A stretch of DNA of 53,349 bases from Candidatus Helarchaeota archaeon (GTDB lineage Archaea; Asgardarchaeota; Lokiarchaeia; Helarchaeales; RDOG01). Position 1 is the first letter of the stretch, and each line of letters begins with the position of its first letter. The DNA lies in assembly GCA_029838215.1 (NCBI GenBank), contig JALGVI010000003.1, positions 1 to 53,349 of the forward strand, written 5' to 3'. The position numbers and the translations under genes are program-made. Below are positions 1 to 7,736 of the stretch, piece after piece. The notes under the pieces were generated by a model. The model was not told the DNA's origin. It saw only the letters and a list, made by a program, of their open reading frames with translations, and made no database searches.

Positions 1-284
1 AAAATATTTATGAAAAAATCAAGAAACTCGCTTTTTTAGGTCGAATTCGAGTAAAATTTTTAGATATTGAGTGCTGGGCTCAGAGTAAAGAAGATTTTAT
101 TTTATCAAAATTGGTATACGGAGGCTATCAAGACTACAAAGATGCATTAGCTTGTTGGATACGATTTGAAGATGAATTAAATATATCGTATCTTAACCAA
201 AACTCGGAATTACTTGATATAATGCCGATTTGGCAGGCATTACGTGAAAAAAGAGACGTGGATTTGGTTTTTCCTGACGACTAG
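1..284 (+). CDS. C-terminal fragment of a nucleotidyltransferase-like hypothetical protein
   Basis: The reading frame is open from the window edge to a TAG at 282-284, giving about 93 residues with no start in view, so the gene is cut by the window boundary. The visible part contains SKLVYGGYQDYKDALACWIR. This resembles the segment SKL..G...D..DA found in AbiEii/nucleotidyltransferase-type and DUF6036-like proteins, where an acidic helix follows the NTase core. The NTase catalytic motif itself would lie upstream and cannot be seen. The family call is inference from one short motif. The downstream gene is on the same strand and starts about 90 bases later. Confidence 0.45.
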   Translation, partial: NIYEKIKKLAFLGRIRVKFLDIECWAQSKEDFILSKLVYGGYQDYKDALACWIRFEDELNISYLNQNSELLDIMPIWQALREKRDVDLVFPDD

Positions 285-372
285 GAAGCTTAGACGCGAA
301 TATCGGTAGCTTTTATATTGAAAATTTTTCAACAAATCTTGATTTAATGAATTGAATGAAAAAAACTCGGAA

Positions 373-1731
373 ATGACAATGCAGAAATTAAGACAAAAGC
401 CACCGTTGCAATCATTCTTTTCACCTAAGAGCGTTGCAGTTATTGGTGCGTCTTCTCAGAAAGGAAAGTTCGGGAATCAAGTTCTAATTAATCTGAAGAA
501 CATTGGATATAAAGGAAACGTCTATCCTGTAAACAGAAATGCCAAAAATGACATTCTAAATCTTACAACTTACAAAAGCATTCGTGAATTGCCCGAAGTT
601 CCTGAATTAGCAGTAATTGTTTTACAACCGGACGTTGCTCTCAAGACTGTTTATGAATGCTATGATTTTGGCATCAAGAATATAATGTTGGAATCCTCCT
701 TTATTTCTGAACAGGTGGAAAAAGAATTACGTGTTAAATCCTGTCAAATGGGCTTTCGGATAATGGGAAGCAATTCCATTGGCTTGATCAACTTCACCGA
801 TAACTTTTCTACTTCGCTAATCCCCGTTCGGTGCAATTACGTGAACAAGAATAATAAAGTGGGATACTTGGCTCAAAGTGGTGGGCTGGCAGGTGCCTGT
901 GGCTGGTGGTCTCCGCACGCAAATGTTGGTTTCAGCAAGGTAATTCATCTGGGAAAAAGTTGCGATGTAAATGAAGCAGAAGTGATTGAATACCTGACAG
1001 ATGATCCAAACACTGAAGTGATAACGCTTTATCTTCATCGCATCACGGACAGAATCATAAATATTGTTAGAGAATGTTCACGCAGAACACCCATTCTCTT
1101 CTTGAAAACCATCGATACTGCGAAACTTCATGCTCTTGAAGAAGCGGGAGCACTACCTGTTTTTACTTACCAAGATTTATTTGAAATTTCAAAAGCGTTC
1201 ATCCTCGCACCACCTTTTAAAGGAAAGAGAATTGGACTGATCGGTCCGAGTTCGGGCGCCCTCTCGCTCATAACTTGTAATCTCAAGACACATGGCTTCG
1301 AATTAGCCCAAGAATTGGAAGAAAAAACCATTAATCGTCTTCGAGATGAAGTCCTACACCCACAGAGCAGGATTTATAACCCCGTGGATTATTGGCCGCC
1401 AACGCGTTTTGATGGTGAAGAAGTTGGACGAAAACATCGCGTTGCTGCCGAGACCCTATTATCTGATAAAAATATCGATGCGTTAATCATCGTTCTGGAA
1501 TTATTTAAAGAAATAGAGTTTGACGTGGTGAAAGAGTTCTCACATTTGCAAGCTAAATTTCCCGACAAACCCATTATTGCTGCTTGCGTTCAAGTGGAGC
1601 CTTCTGTCTTAAACCGCGTTTTGGAAGGGCTTGTACAAATCGACATGCTTCATTACAATTATGAAATTGAGAAAAGCGTGCAAGCTTTGAATTATTTAAA
1701 GCGTTACTACACGCAATCGTTAAATTTCTGA
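373..1731 (+). CDS. Acyl-CoA synthetase (NDP-forming) alpha-like CoA-binding protein
   Basis: The N-terminal half is a CoA-binding Rossmann domain beginning FFSPKSVAVIGASSQKGKFG. It is followed by the succinyl-CoA-ligase-like flavodoxin domains of the ADP-forming acetyl-CoA synthetase alpha subunit (VGYLAQSGGLAGA, then a C-terminal GLIGPSSGALSL segment). In the family these bind CoA and carry the phosphohistidine loop, usually written SHTG(A/S), after the K(A/T)G segment. Here the sequence runs from FLKT straight into LHALEEAGALPVF, so that loop and its His appear to be missing. The protein may therefore bind acyl-CoA without being a normal synthetase. An in-frame TTG lies at 352; I prefer ATG 373 (or ATG 379), just ahead of the conserved domain. 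The stop overlaps the next ATG by one base, so the two genes are probably co-transcribed. Confidence 0.75.
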   Translation: MTMQKLRQKPPLQSFFSPKSVAVIGASSQKGKFGNQVLINLKNIGYKGNVYPVNRNAKNDILNLTTYKSIRELPEVPELAVIVLQPDVALKTVYECYDFGIKNIMLESSFISEQVEKELRVKSCQMGFRIMGSNSIGLINFTDNFSTSLIPVRCNYVNKNNKVGYLAQSGGLAGACGWWSPHANVGFSKVIHLGKSCDVNEAEVIEYLTDDPNTEVITLYLHRITDRIINIVRECSRRTPILFLKTIDTAKLHALEEAGALPVFTYQDLFEISKAFILAPPFKGKRIGLIGPSSGALSLITCNLKTHGFELAQELEEKTINRLRDEVLHPQSRIYNPVDYWPPTRFDGEEVGRKHRVAAETLLSDKNIDALIIVLELFKEIEFDVVKEFSHLQAKFPDKPIIAACVQVEPSVLNRVLEGLVQIDMLHYNYEIEKSVQALNYLKRYYTQSLNF

Positions 1732-2390
1732 TGGATGACATGACAAAAGCAGTCCCATCCCACCCTGATGTTTTTACATGTCAAAGATGTGGAAATTGTT
1801 GTCGACATCCGAATACTAAAGATGCAAGCCAGCGATATATCCCTATCTACTTGGATGAAATCGAAGCACTTCAAGACATCGCACGAGAACGTGATGTAGC
1901 CCTTGATTTGAAAGAAGACGTGATGTATCCTGATTATCTCAATAAGCGATTGATAATCATATCTTATGCACTCAAATTCTCAGATTGTTGTCCTTTTTAT
2001 GATAAAAATATGAAAGGATGTACGATATATGAAAATCGCCCGCTGACGTGTCGTGCATACCCCGTATCTATCTGGAGAGAAGATGGTTTCAGGACCCTGA
2101 TGCACCTTGAAATGGAATGTAAGCACGTTCAAGCTAATAGCGAAAATCTCCATTCAAAATCCTTTGAATTCTTAGAAACCTATTTTCAACCTGAGTTTAA
2201 AAATGCAAAACAGTTAATGATTAAAGGAAAAAACATTCTTTATGACATCATACAACTAGAAAAAGCCGAAATCATTGATGTAGGCTTTTTAAATCAGAAA
2301 ATTGACTTCTTTTTTGAAATTGAAAATGCCAAAACCGAGTTTTTAACCTGGCCACGAGTGAAGATCTCCGAATTGAGAATTGACGATTGA
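1731..2390 (+). CDS. YkgJ-family cysteine cluster protein
   Basis: The 219-residue protein contains the signature of the YkgJ/CxxCxxCC family. CQRCGNCCRHP lies near residues 17-27, and CPFY...GC.IYE.RPLTCRAYP near residues 85-110. These cysteines are thought to bind zinc or an iron-sulfur centre; the biochemical role of the family is not settled. The ATG shares its A with the TGA of the upstream acyl-CoA synthetase-like gene, which indicates translational coupling. The C-terminal 100 residues have no motif I recognise. Confidence 0.75.
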   Translation: MDDMTKAVPSHPDVFTCQRCGNCCRHPNTKDASQRYIPIYLDEIEALQDIARERDVALDLKEDVMYPDYLNKRLIIISYALKFSDCCPFYDKNMKGCTIYENRPLTCRAYPVSIWREDGFRTLMHLEMECKHVQANSENLHSKSFEFLETYFQPEFKNAKQLMIKGKNILYDIIQLEKAEIIDVGFLNQKIDFFFEIENAKTEFLTWPRVKISELRIDD

Positions 2391-2429
2391 TTTTAAAAAC
2401 CATAAAAACCTTGTTATTTTCGATGTATC

Positions 2430-3455
2430 ATGCCACGAGTAGCACTATTTGAGAAACCAAATGAGATTAAAATAGTTGAACGAAAGAAACCGAACATTAA
2501 AGAAAATGAAGTCTTGATTAAAGTTGCGTATGCCGGAATCTGTAACACGGACTTGGAAATTTTTAATGGCGAATACATTATCCCCAAGGCTCCTTTAGTT
2601 CTGGGTCATGAATTTACCGGAGAAGTCGTCGAGTTAGGAAGTCCGGAGTATAAAGCAATTTTAGGAAAAAGGGTAACCGCAGAAATCAATAATACTTGTC
2701 TTGCCTATAGACGTCGATATCTTTGTCCTGCATGCCGAACAAATTTGGATAATCATTGTCTGAAACGAACAGTCTTAGGAATTGTAAAATCTGATGGTGC
2801 ATTTGCTCAGTACATTAAGGTTCCCATTGGCAATGTTCACGTTCTCCCCGAAAATGTTTCTTTGAAAGAAGGAGTCTTCATAGAAACGCTTGCCGCAGCC
2901 ATTCAAACATTTGAAATGGCACCAATCACGATTGGAAATTTGGTTGTTGTTTTCGGAGTCGGAAAACTGGGACTTTTAATCTTGAGTGTGGCTCGCCATT
3001 TGGGCGCAAGAGTGATTGCAGTTTCACGTTCTAGGAAAAAACTTGATTTTGCAAGACGCTTCGGGGCTGATTTCGTCCTGACACCGCAAGATGATATTCG
3101 TAGACTCGTAGACAATCTCACGGAAGACCTGGGTGCTGATGTTGTTGTAGAATCGAGCGGTGATCCTCAAAATTTGGAAAAATGCTTGGAAGTTGTAAAA
3201 CCGAGAGGAACGATCGTCCTGAAAACGACAACGAGTAATCAGGCAAAAAATATAGACACGACAAAGATAGTCCTTGATGAAATAAAAATCATTGGCTCCC
3301 GTTGTGGACCATTTCCAAAAGCAATGAACATGATAGCGAGCAAGATGATTGATGTAAATCGTTTAATTTCCGAAGTCTATCCCTTGACTAAAATTGATGA
3401 GGCATTTGAAGCTGCAAAAGAAAAATTCAAGATTTTGATTGATTGTCAAAAATAA
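2430..3455 (+). CDS. Zinc-dependent alcohol/polyol dehydrogenase (MDR family)
   Basis: A 341-residue medium-chain dehydrogenase. The GroES-like domain carries the catalytic zinc ligands Cys38 (AGICNTD), His60-Glu61 (LGHEFTGEV) and Glu152 (IETLAAAIQT). Structural zinc cysteines are at 90, 99, 102 and 110, although the spacing between the first two (eight residues) is wider than usual. The nucleotide-binding domain has the GxGxxG motif GVGKLG at 176-181. The family oxidises alcohols, polyols or threonine with NAD(P); the substrate cannot be read here. It starts 39 bases after the cysteine-cluster gene and may belong to the same transcript. Its TAA lies only two bases before the stop of the convergent gene. 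Confidence 0.85.
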   Translation: MPRVALFEKPNEIKIVERKKPNIKENEVLIKVAYAGICNTDLEIFNGEYIIPKAPLVLGHEFTGEVVELGSPEYKAILGKRVTAEINNTCLAYRRRYLCPACRTNLDNHCLKRTVLGIVKSDGAFAQYIKVPIGNVHVLPENVSLKEGVFIETLAAAIQTFEMAPITIGNLVVVFGVGKLGLLILSVARHLGARVIAVSRSRKKLDFARRFGADFVLTPQDDIRRLVDNLTEDLGADVVVESSGDPQNLEKCLEVVKPRGTIVLKTTTSNQAKNIDTTKIVLDEIKIIGSRCGPFPKAMNMIASKMIDVNRLISEVYPLTKIDEAFEAAKEKFKILIDCQK

Positions 3456-3457
3456 GT

Positions 3458-4735
3458 TTATTTATTGAATTTTGAACCGCAGAAACTGCAAAATACTGCC
3501 TTATCTCGATTCTTCGTTCCACAATGCACGCAAAACTTCATCCCTGATTCTTTATCATTTCTCTTTAATATTGGTCTTGTTACTCTCTCGATCTTGCTTT
3601 TTTGAATTGGCTTGGAATCAAGGCGAACCTCCTTGATAACCAATGGTGGATTTGGTCGAATGAGGTCGGGTCGTTTTGTCTTGAGAATTTTTACTATTGT
3701 ATGAGTTCGCAAATCGATTCCCACCTCTGAGCCGACTGTCAATTCCGAGAAGGGAATGAAAGAATTTGAGATCACGTAGTTGGTACCCGAAATTTGAACC
3801 ATTATCTCGTTTTTGTCTGTCTTCCGTTGAACCGTTCCCACGAGAAGTGGTTCTTTTGCTGAATTGCTGACCAACTCGAGCATCAAGTAGTTTTTTTGGG
3901 ACACCGCTACTTTACAACCCGGTTTTAATGAGTCTTCAGGTAGCCCTACGGCTGGACTAGAAATGAATTTTTTACCCGCGATTTCTACTTCATAACGTTT
4001 TTCACCGATTTTTTTAAGAATCGTTCCCAAAACCAATGGATCTTTTTTGAGGTTTTCTTGTTGAGCCCTGAATGCTTGAAGCTCCAGCTCTGCACTCGTT
4101 AGCTTATTTTCCAATTCTTGGATTTTGGTTTTTAAACGAATTATGTCCTGGTCTTTTTGTTGAAGATTTGATTGCAAGTCTTGAAATTTCTGATGCTCCA
4201 ACTTCAACTCATTTATCTTCTTTTCACTGGCAATTTTAACGTTTTCAAGGATTTCTTTTTCTTCCTTGATTCTTTGTATGTATTCTGTAAGCTTCAAGGT
4301 TTCTTCTGATAATTTTTTAATTTCCTCATCTTTATCCGCTAATCTTGCTTGATAATCCGATTGAAACATCCTGTTTTGTTCTTGAAGCTGAAGAATCTGT
4401 TGATTTAAAGATTCAATTTGACTCGTTAATTTCACGGCTTGCTGATCTGATTCTGAACTTAACATTTTAGTTTTATTTTCTAATTCCTGCTTTTCACTTT
4501 TAACAGAAATGAGTTCTCTTTGCAAGATTTGAATCTGATTCTTTAATTCTTTTACTCGTGTTTCACTTTCCGAAACAATGGCTTGATTTTTCCCTACAAG
4601 ATCATTTCTTTCCTTTTCTAAAAGAATGAGCTTTTCGGAGAGATCTTTTATCTTCTTTTTAAGTGTAGAAAGTGCCTCACTTGAACTTTCTCCAGAAGGT
4701 TTCTCCCCTGCGACGGGTGGCCGTTCTATCTCCAA
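3458..4735 (-). CDS. Coiled-coil protein with two PAN-like OB domains and a C-terminal zinc ribbon
   Basis: The 425-residue product has four parts. Residues about 19-230 form an almost unbroken heptad coiled coil (LKKKIKDLSEKLILLEKER and similar). Residues about 230-290 and 295-350 look like two copies of the OB domain found between the coiled coil and the AAA domain in proteasome-activating nucleotidase and Rpt subunits: each starts PL(V/L)GT, has a strand-rich core, and contains L.PG..V...(K/R)...... or L.VGSEVGIDL. Residues 402-419 are a CxxC...CxxC zinc ribbon. There is no Walker A or B motif, so no ATPase. The start is TTG with GGTGG about ten bases upstream; no better in-frame ATG is near. 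The architecture is visible in the sequence; a proteasome link is inference from the resemblance. Confidence 0.7.
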   Translation of the reverse strand: MEIERPPVAGEKPSGESSSEALSTLKKKIKDLSEKLILLEKERNDLVGKNQAIVSESETRVKELKNQIQILQRELISVKSEKQELENKTKMLSSESDQQAVKLTSQIESLNQQILQLQEQNRMFQSDYQARLADKDEEIKKLSEETLKLTEYIQRIKEEKEILENVKIASEKKINELKLEHQKFQDLQSNLQQKDQDIIRLKTKIQELENKLTSAELELQAFRAQQENLKKDPLVLGTILKKIGEKRYEVEIAGKKFISSPAVGLPEDSLKPGCKVAVSQKNYLMLELVSNSAKEPLLVGTVQRKTDKNEIMVQISGTNYVISNSFIPFSELTVGSEVGIDLRTHTIVKILKTKRPDLIRPNPPLVIKEVRLDSKPIQKSKIERVTRPILKRNDKESGMKFCVHCGTKNRDKAVFCSFCGSKFNK

Positions 4736-4851
4736 TTTTCTCTTCCACCGATTTTTTCATTGAAACATTCATCGATAAAATTTCAAGCACGTTCATGCTA
4801 CAAACTTTTAAGAAAAGTCCCGATTTAAAAACGTGTCGGACTTGGTAAAAA

Positions 4852-5043
4852 ATGACGGGCGATGAGCAAATCCAATGCATTTTCTGTGGTAAAAAGGAAA
4901 TCATTGGACAGAAGAGTATCAAATTTTACCTAAATTGGCTGGAATACGAACCCGATAAATGGGTTTGCAAGGACTGTAAGCGAAAAGAATTAGAGCCACG
5001 TTTACACTATTATAAATTAGGAATGTTTGTTAGAGGAGATTAG
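4852..5043 (+). CDS. Small zinc-finger protein, 63 aa
   Basis: A short open frame with two CxxC pairs, CIFC at residues 9-12 and CKDC near residues 39-42, arranged like a zinc ribbon, followed by a basic stretch. No family is recognised. The gene is divergent from the coiled-coil/OB gene and overlaps the tail of the convergent DUF655 gene by four bases. The regular zinc-ligand pattern supports it as real, but its small size keeps the confidence moderate. Confidence 0.55.
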   Translation: MTGDEQIQCIFCGKKEIIGQKSIKFYLNWLEYEPDKWVCKDCKRKELEPRLHYYKLGMFVRGD

Positions 5044-5660
5044 TGCTCCTGCGGAGGATAACGTGTAAATAGTCTATATTTCTCGTTTTCGTTCTCTATT
5101 TCTTGGAGTATGCGCTTCACGATCAGTTTCTTGGGATCCGGTATTCGAACTCTTTCGCTTATCTCTTCAAAACTTTCGAAGGGTTTCTTTTTGACTTCGT
5201 TTATGAAATCCCACATTAATTTCTTTCCTACGCCGGGCAACAATTCCAATTGATGTTTACGCGTTGTGATCGGTCTTGCATTATTGAAGAAATAAAGAAA
5301 TCTTTTAGGATTTCGATTAATTATTCCTTCTATTACTCCGGTAATTTCAAATTTTCCGGTCGATGTCAAGTCATCATACCTGATACGTTTTTTTATGTGT
5401 GCAATCTTCTTACGCCTATTCTCTTGTTTTCCGATATAAATTCGCTCACGAATATTAATTCGAACGTTCTTATACGGAACTAAAGCTAATAACGTGAAGA
5501 ACCCCTCTCCGATGGCTTGGACCATTGGTTCTGATGAGTAGGACGGTTTCCTGCTATTTAGATCTTGCTTTCCCCTTTGCAAGAAATCCAGTACGATGAC
5601 AAATTCTTCATATTTTTTCTTACCATGGTCCTTATCCATGAGTTGATCACCTGTATTCAT
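5040..5660 (-). CDS. DUF655 family HhH protein
   Basis: The 206-residue protein matches the archaeal DUF655 family: an N-terminal beta-rich region (EEFVIVLDFLQRGK, then GEGFFTLLALVPY), followed by a helix-hairpin-helix element LELLPGVGKKLMWDF near residues 138-152 and a conserved FESFEEISERV segment. HhH motifs contact nucleic acid without sequence specificity, but the exact role is unknown. It is the third gene of the rpl21e-rpoF-DUF655 cluster, a conserved archaeal arrangement. That synteny is strong support, and a link to translation or transcription is inferred from it. Confidence 0.85.
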   Translation of the reverse strand: MNTGDQLMDKDHGKKKYEEFVIVLDFLQRGKQDLNSRKPSYSSEPMVQAIGEGFFTLLALVPYKNVRINIRERIYIGKQENRRKKIAHIKKRIRYDDLTSTGKFEITGVIEGIINRNPKRFLYFFNNARPITTRKHQLELLPGVGKKLMWDFINEVKKKPFESFEEISERVRIPDPKKLIVKRILQEIENENEKYRLFTRYPPQEH

Positions 5661-5803
5661 GTATGGTAATTCATTAATTAAAAAATCTAGGTTCGAAACC
5701 CCTCAACCTTATTTTTCCTATGGAAGCTTGCATAATTTTGAACAATAAAATGAATTTATTCGGTATTTAATAAAACTTTTGGATTTGAGGAATTAAACGA
5801 GTC

Positions 5804-6193
5804 TTAAATTTCTATTTCATCTTGCACGTATTTACTTCGATATTTGTTGATCAGTTCAATTATTTCTTCTTTTGTTTCCATTGAAAAACGGGTGTCGGAT
5901 TTATCAAAGATTAGGTCTAGTTCTTCAGGCATGACGGGAGGTGTATGTAAATCAACTATTTGATTTGCTTGTAATGGATTTAGGTTATATTTTTCTTGTA
6001 ATTCTGCTTTTAAGGCAAGTGCATCTTCAACGCTATAGAGTGAAAATTTATTTACATAGTCATACGTTACTCTTTGAACGTAAGATAGATCTTCTTCCCC
6101 TTCTCCTTCCTTAATTCTTTTTTTTAGAATTTCTTTAACCTCAGCTAAAGTAACTTCCTTTTCATCAATGACTTTTTCTTGCACTTGGTTCAC
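5804..6193 (-). CDS. rpoF: DNA-directed RNA polymerase subunit F (Rpb4-like)
   Basis: A 129-residue homologue of archaeal RpoF/eukaryotic Rpb4, which pairs with RpoE/Rpb7 to form the polymerase stalk. The N-terminal half carries the VTLAEVKEIL...(RKK) helix and the family's YV.KFS.Y...EDA.ALK segment. The C-terminal half has the HRDC-like LNPLQANQIVDLHTP..PEEL. motif. The start is GTG; its GTGA overlaps the TGA of rpl21e, so translation is coupled. The length is slightly above the usual 110-120 residues because of a basic, charged N-terminus. Confidence 0.92.
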   Translation of the reverse strand: MNQVQEKVIDEKEVTLAEVKEILKKRIKEGEGEEDLSYVQRVTYDYVNKFSLYSVEDALALKAELQEKYNLNPLQANQIVDLHTPPVMPEELDLIFDKSDTRFSMETKEEIIELINKYRSKYVQDEIEI

Positions 6194-6510
6194 TCCGTTT
6201 TATTGAATACACTCTTGCTTTTTCTAATGTGATCGATTCGTGAAATGACCGTCTTTGGTTTATTTTTGTCCTTTATTGCGATAACACACGCTCGTCCGCG
6301 TATTTCAATGACACGACCAGTATATCCGTGAAAACGAAAATGTGGTTGACCTTTTTGAACGGAAGGATCGATGACGATGTCAACAATATCTCCGACTTCA
6401 TATTTTTGCAAGACCGTTCTTCCTAACGGTGCTATTCCTTTTTGCCTTACTCTCTTCCTAAACACGCCTCTCGTATGTCTTGATTTATATCCACGGGACT
6501 TTTTTGCCAT
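6190..6510 (-). CDS. rpl21e: Large ribosomal subunit protein L21e
   Basis: The protein begins MAKKSRGYKSRHTRGVFRK and continues with the SH3-like barrel KYEVGDIVDIVIDPSVQKG and PHFRFHGYTGRV, the hallmark of eukaryotic/archaeal L21e. Another start four codons upstream (6522) is possible, but the family consensus and the ATG at 6510 argue for the shorter product. It is the first gene of the rpl21e-rpoF-DUF655 operon. A TATA-like element (TTTTATATA on this strand, near 6669-6678) lies about 160 bases upstream. Confidence 0.95.
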   Translation of the reverse strand: MAKKSRGYKSRHTRGVFRKRVRQKGIAPLGRTVLQKYEVGDIVDIVIDPSVQKGQPHFRFHGYTGRVIEIRGRACVIAIKDKNKPKTVISRIDHIRKSKSVFNKTE

Positions 6511-6865
6511 GTAGAACACCAAAAGTTTGCCGATTACAAGCTCAGGAAAACCATCGAAACGGGAATTCCTCCGATATTTGAGTCTTCACGACTCGAGCTT
6601 GTTTCACGTGTTGATTTTTTAATGATAAATTTTGCTTCTAATAGTTGAGGAATGGATATTCGATTTGCCTATATAAAATTATTTAGACTAAAAGAGAATT
6701 ACATAAATAACCAAATCATTAGCTCCAATGCTTGATCCGATTTGCCAATTCCACGAGTAATGAAATTTAATTTAGAGGAAATTAAGGATTTCATAGAGAT
6801 GCTTGTTTAATTTAAAAGCGAAAATAAAATTGCTTCACTCGTGCTTTTTCTATCGTTGAAAAATT
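6511..6865. other. Intergenic region with a decayed methyltransferase gene end
   Basis: This 355-base gap between divergent genes holds a TATA-like stretch near 6669-6678, a short hairpin (GAGTC-TTCAC-GACTC near 6581) and, at 6763-6804, a near copy of the 3' end of the methyltransferase gene that follows. I see no other intact gene, no tRNA and no array in it. Confidence 0.5.
6763..6810 (+). pseudogene. Remnant of a paralogous methyltransferase 3' end
   Basis: Bases 6763-6804 match 7373-7414 at about 39 of 42 positions by eye. In the same frame they encode KFNLEEIKDFIEML, followed by a TAA, whereas the intact gene has KFNLEEIEDFIEIL near its C-terminus. No open frame leads into the copy. It is most simply the last piece of a tandem duplicate of the methyltransferase gene, otherwise deleted. 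Confidence 0.65.
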
Positions 6866-7426
6866 TTGGTGGTGTCTTTCTTGGAACATAAAGCAGAAAT
6901 TCGCTTGAGGTATGAAGAAACAGCCGACATGTACGATCGGCGCTATCGAACCATTCAGCGGCAAAAGTTCGACGTATTTTACAAAGAATTAGCAATGGGC
7001 TTGAGCTCTGGAGTTATTGATATTGGTTGTGGCACGGGACTTTTTTTTGAATTTCTGGATTTTTTTCCAAAAACTGCCATTGGTTTGGACTTTTCCGTCA
7101 ACATGTTGAAAATTGCGAAAAAAAAGTTAAAAAATTCTCTAATTCATTGGATCTCTGCGGACATGGAACATCTGCCGTTCCGTGAGGCCCTTTTCGATCA
7201 CGTGTTTCTCATAACATCATTGCAAAATGTTCCGAATTTTGAACGGGCATTAAAAGAGACTTTCCGCATCTGTGGTCATCATGGATTCGTAATCTTATCA
7301 ATTCTCAAGAAGAAACAAGCCCCCGTGAAACTTACTTCTCTTCAAAAAGAAATGAATTTTCAAGTGATAAAAAAATTTAATTTAGAGGAAATTGAGGATT
7401 TCATAGAAATACTTAGAAAAAAATGA
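6866..7426 (+). CDS. Class I SAM-dependent methyltransferase
   Basis: The 186-residue protein has the class I fold motifs in order: an N-terminal AD.YD.RY.......K helix, motif I GVIDIGCGTGLFFEF near residues 49-63, the acidic residue of motif II in IGLDFS, then an ISADMEHLPFREALFDHVFL segment (motifs III-IV). These are typical of UbiE/COQ5-like small-molecule methyltransferases. The substrate is unknown. The start is TTG 6866, or GTG at 6869 or 6872; the three codons are adjacent, so the choice matters little. The gene ends one base before the longest open frame of the Elf1-like gene. Part of its 3' end is duplicated upstream at 6763-6804. Confidence 0.8.
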   Translation: MVVSFLEHKAEIRLRYEETADMYDRRYRTIQRQKFDVFYKELAMGLSSGVIDIGCGTGLFFEFLDFFPKTAIGLDFSVNMLKIAKKKLKNSLIHWISADMEHLPFREALFDHVFLITSLQNVPNFERALKETFRICGHHGFVILSILKKKQAPVKLTSLQKEMNFQVIKKFNLEEIEDFIEILRKK

Positions 7427-7459
7427 TTGAAATTTAAATGTTTAAAGATGTGTGTTAAA

Positions 7460-7735
7460 ATGGGACGTCGACGACGACAAAAGGTTCAAGTACGACCTCG
7501 AAAAAGGATACCAAGGATTTTTGATTGTCCAAAATGTGGTAAAAATTCAATAACAATCGAGGTTTTCAAACCTCCGACCTTGGAAGGAAGGGGGCATGCC
7601 GTTATCACGTGCGGAAATCCCGATTGTCTTCTTCAGCGGACGGTACAGGTCACTTTCATAAGTGATCCCGTTGATGCTTATGGAGACTTCATTGATCAAT
7701 ATTATAGCGAGCAAGAATCCGAAAGCACGCCTTGA
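7460..7735 (+). CDS. Elf1-type transcription elongation factor (zinc ribbon)
   Basis: Starting at ATG 7460, the product is MGRRRR... followed by an arginine/lysine-rich tail and a zinc ribbon, CPKC near residues 23-26 and CGNPDC near residues 51-56. This is the layout of Elf1/ELOF1, a factor that binds RNA polymerase II near downstream DNA in eukaryotes. The ribbon core FDCPKCGKNSITIEV and the acidic C-terminus (DAYGDFIDQYY) also fit. An 11-codon upstream extension from a TTG at 7427 is possible but lacks conservation. Elf1-like proteins are known in some archaea, including Asgards; the function here is inferred. Confidence 0.8.
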   Translation: MGRRRRQKVQVRPRKRIPRIFDCPKCGKNSITIEVFKPPTLEGRGHAVITCGNPDCLLQRTVQVTFISDPVDAYGDFIDQYYSEQESESTP

Positions 7736-7736
7736 T

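Noticed and set aside
4677..4922. Minus-strand frame of 81 codons ahead of the coiled-coil/OB gene
   Set aside because: It overlaps the small zinc-finger gene and the gene start in another frame and has no motif. A frameshifted extension of the coiled-coil gene was considered but is not needed.
5688..5702. GGTTCGAAACC resembling a tRNA T arm
   Set aside because: No acceptor, anticodon or D stems can be formed around it.
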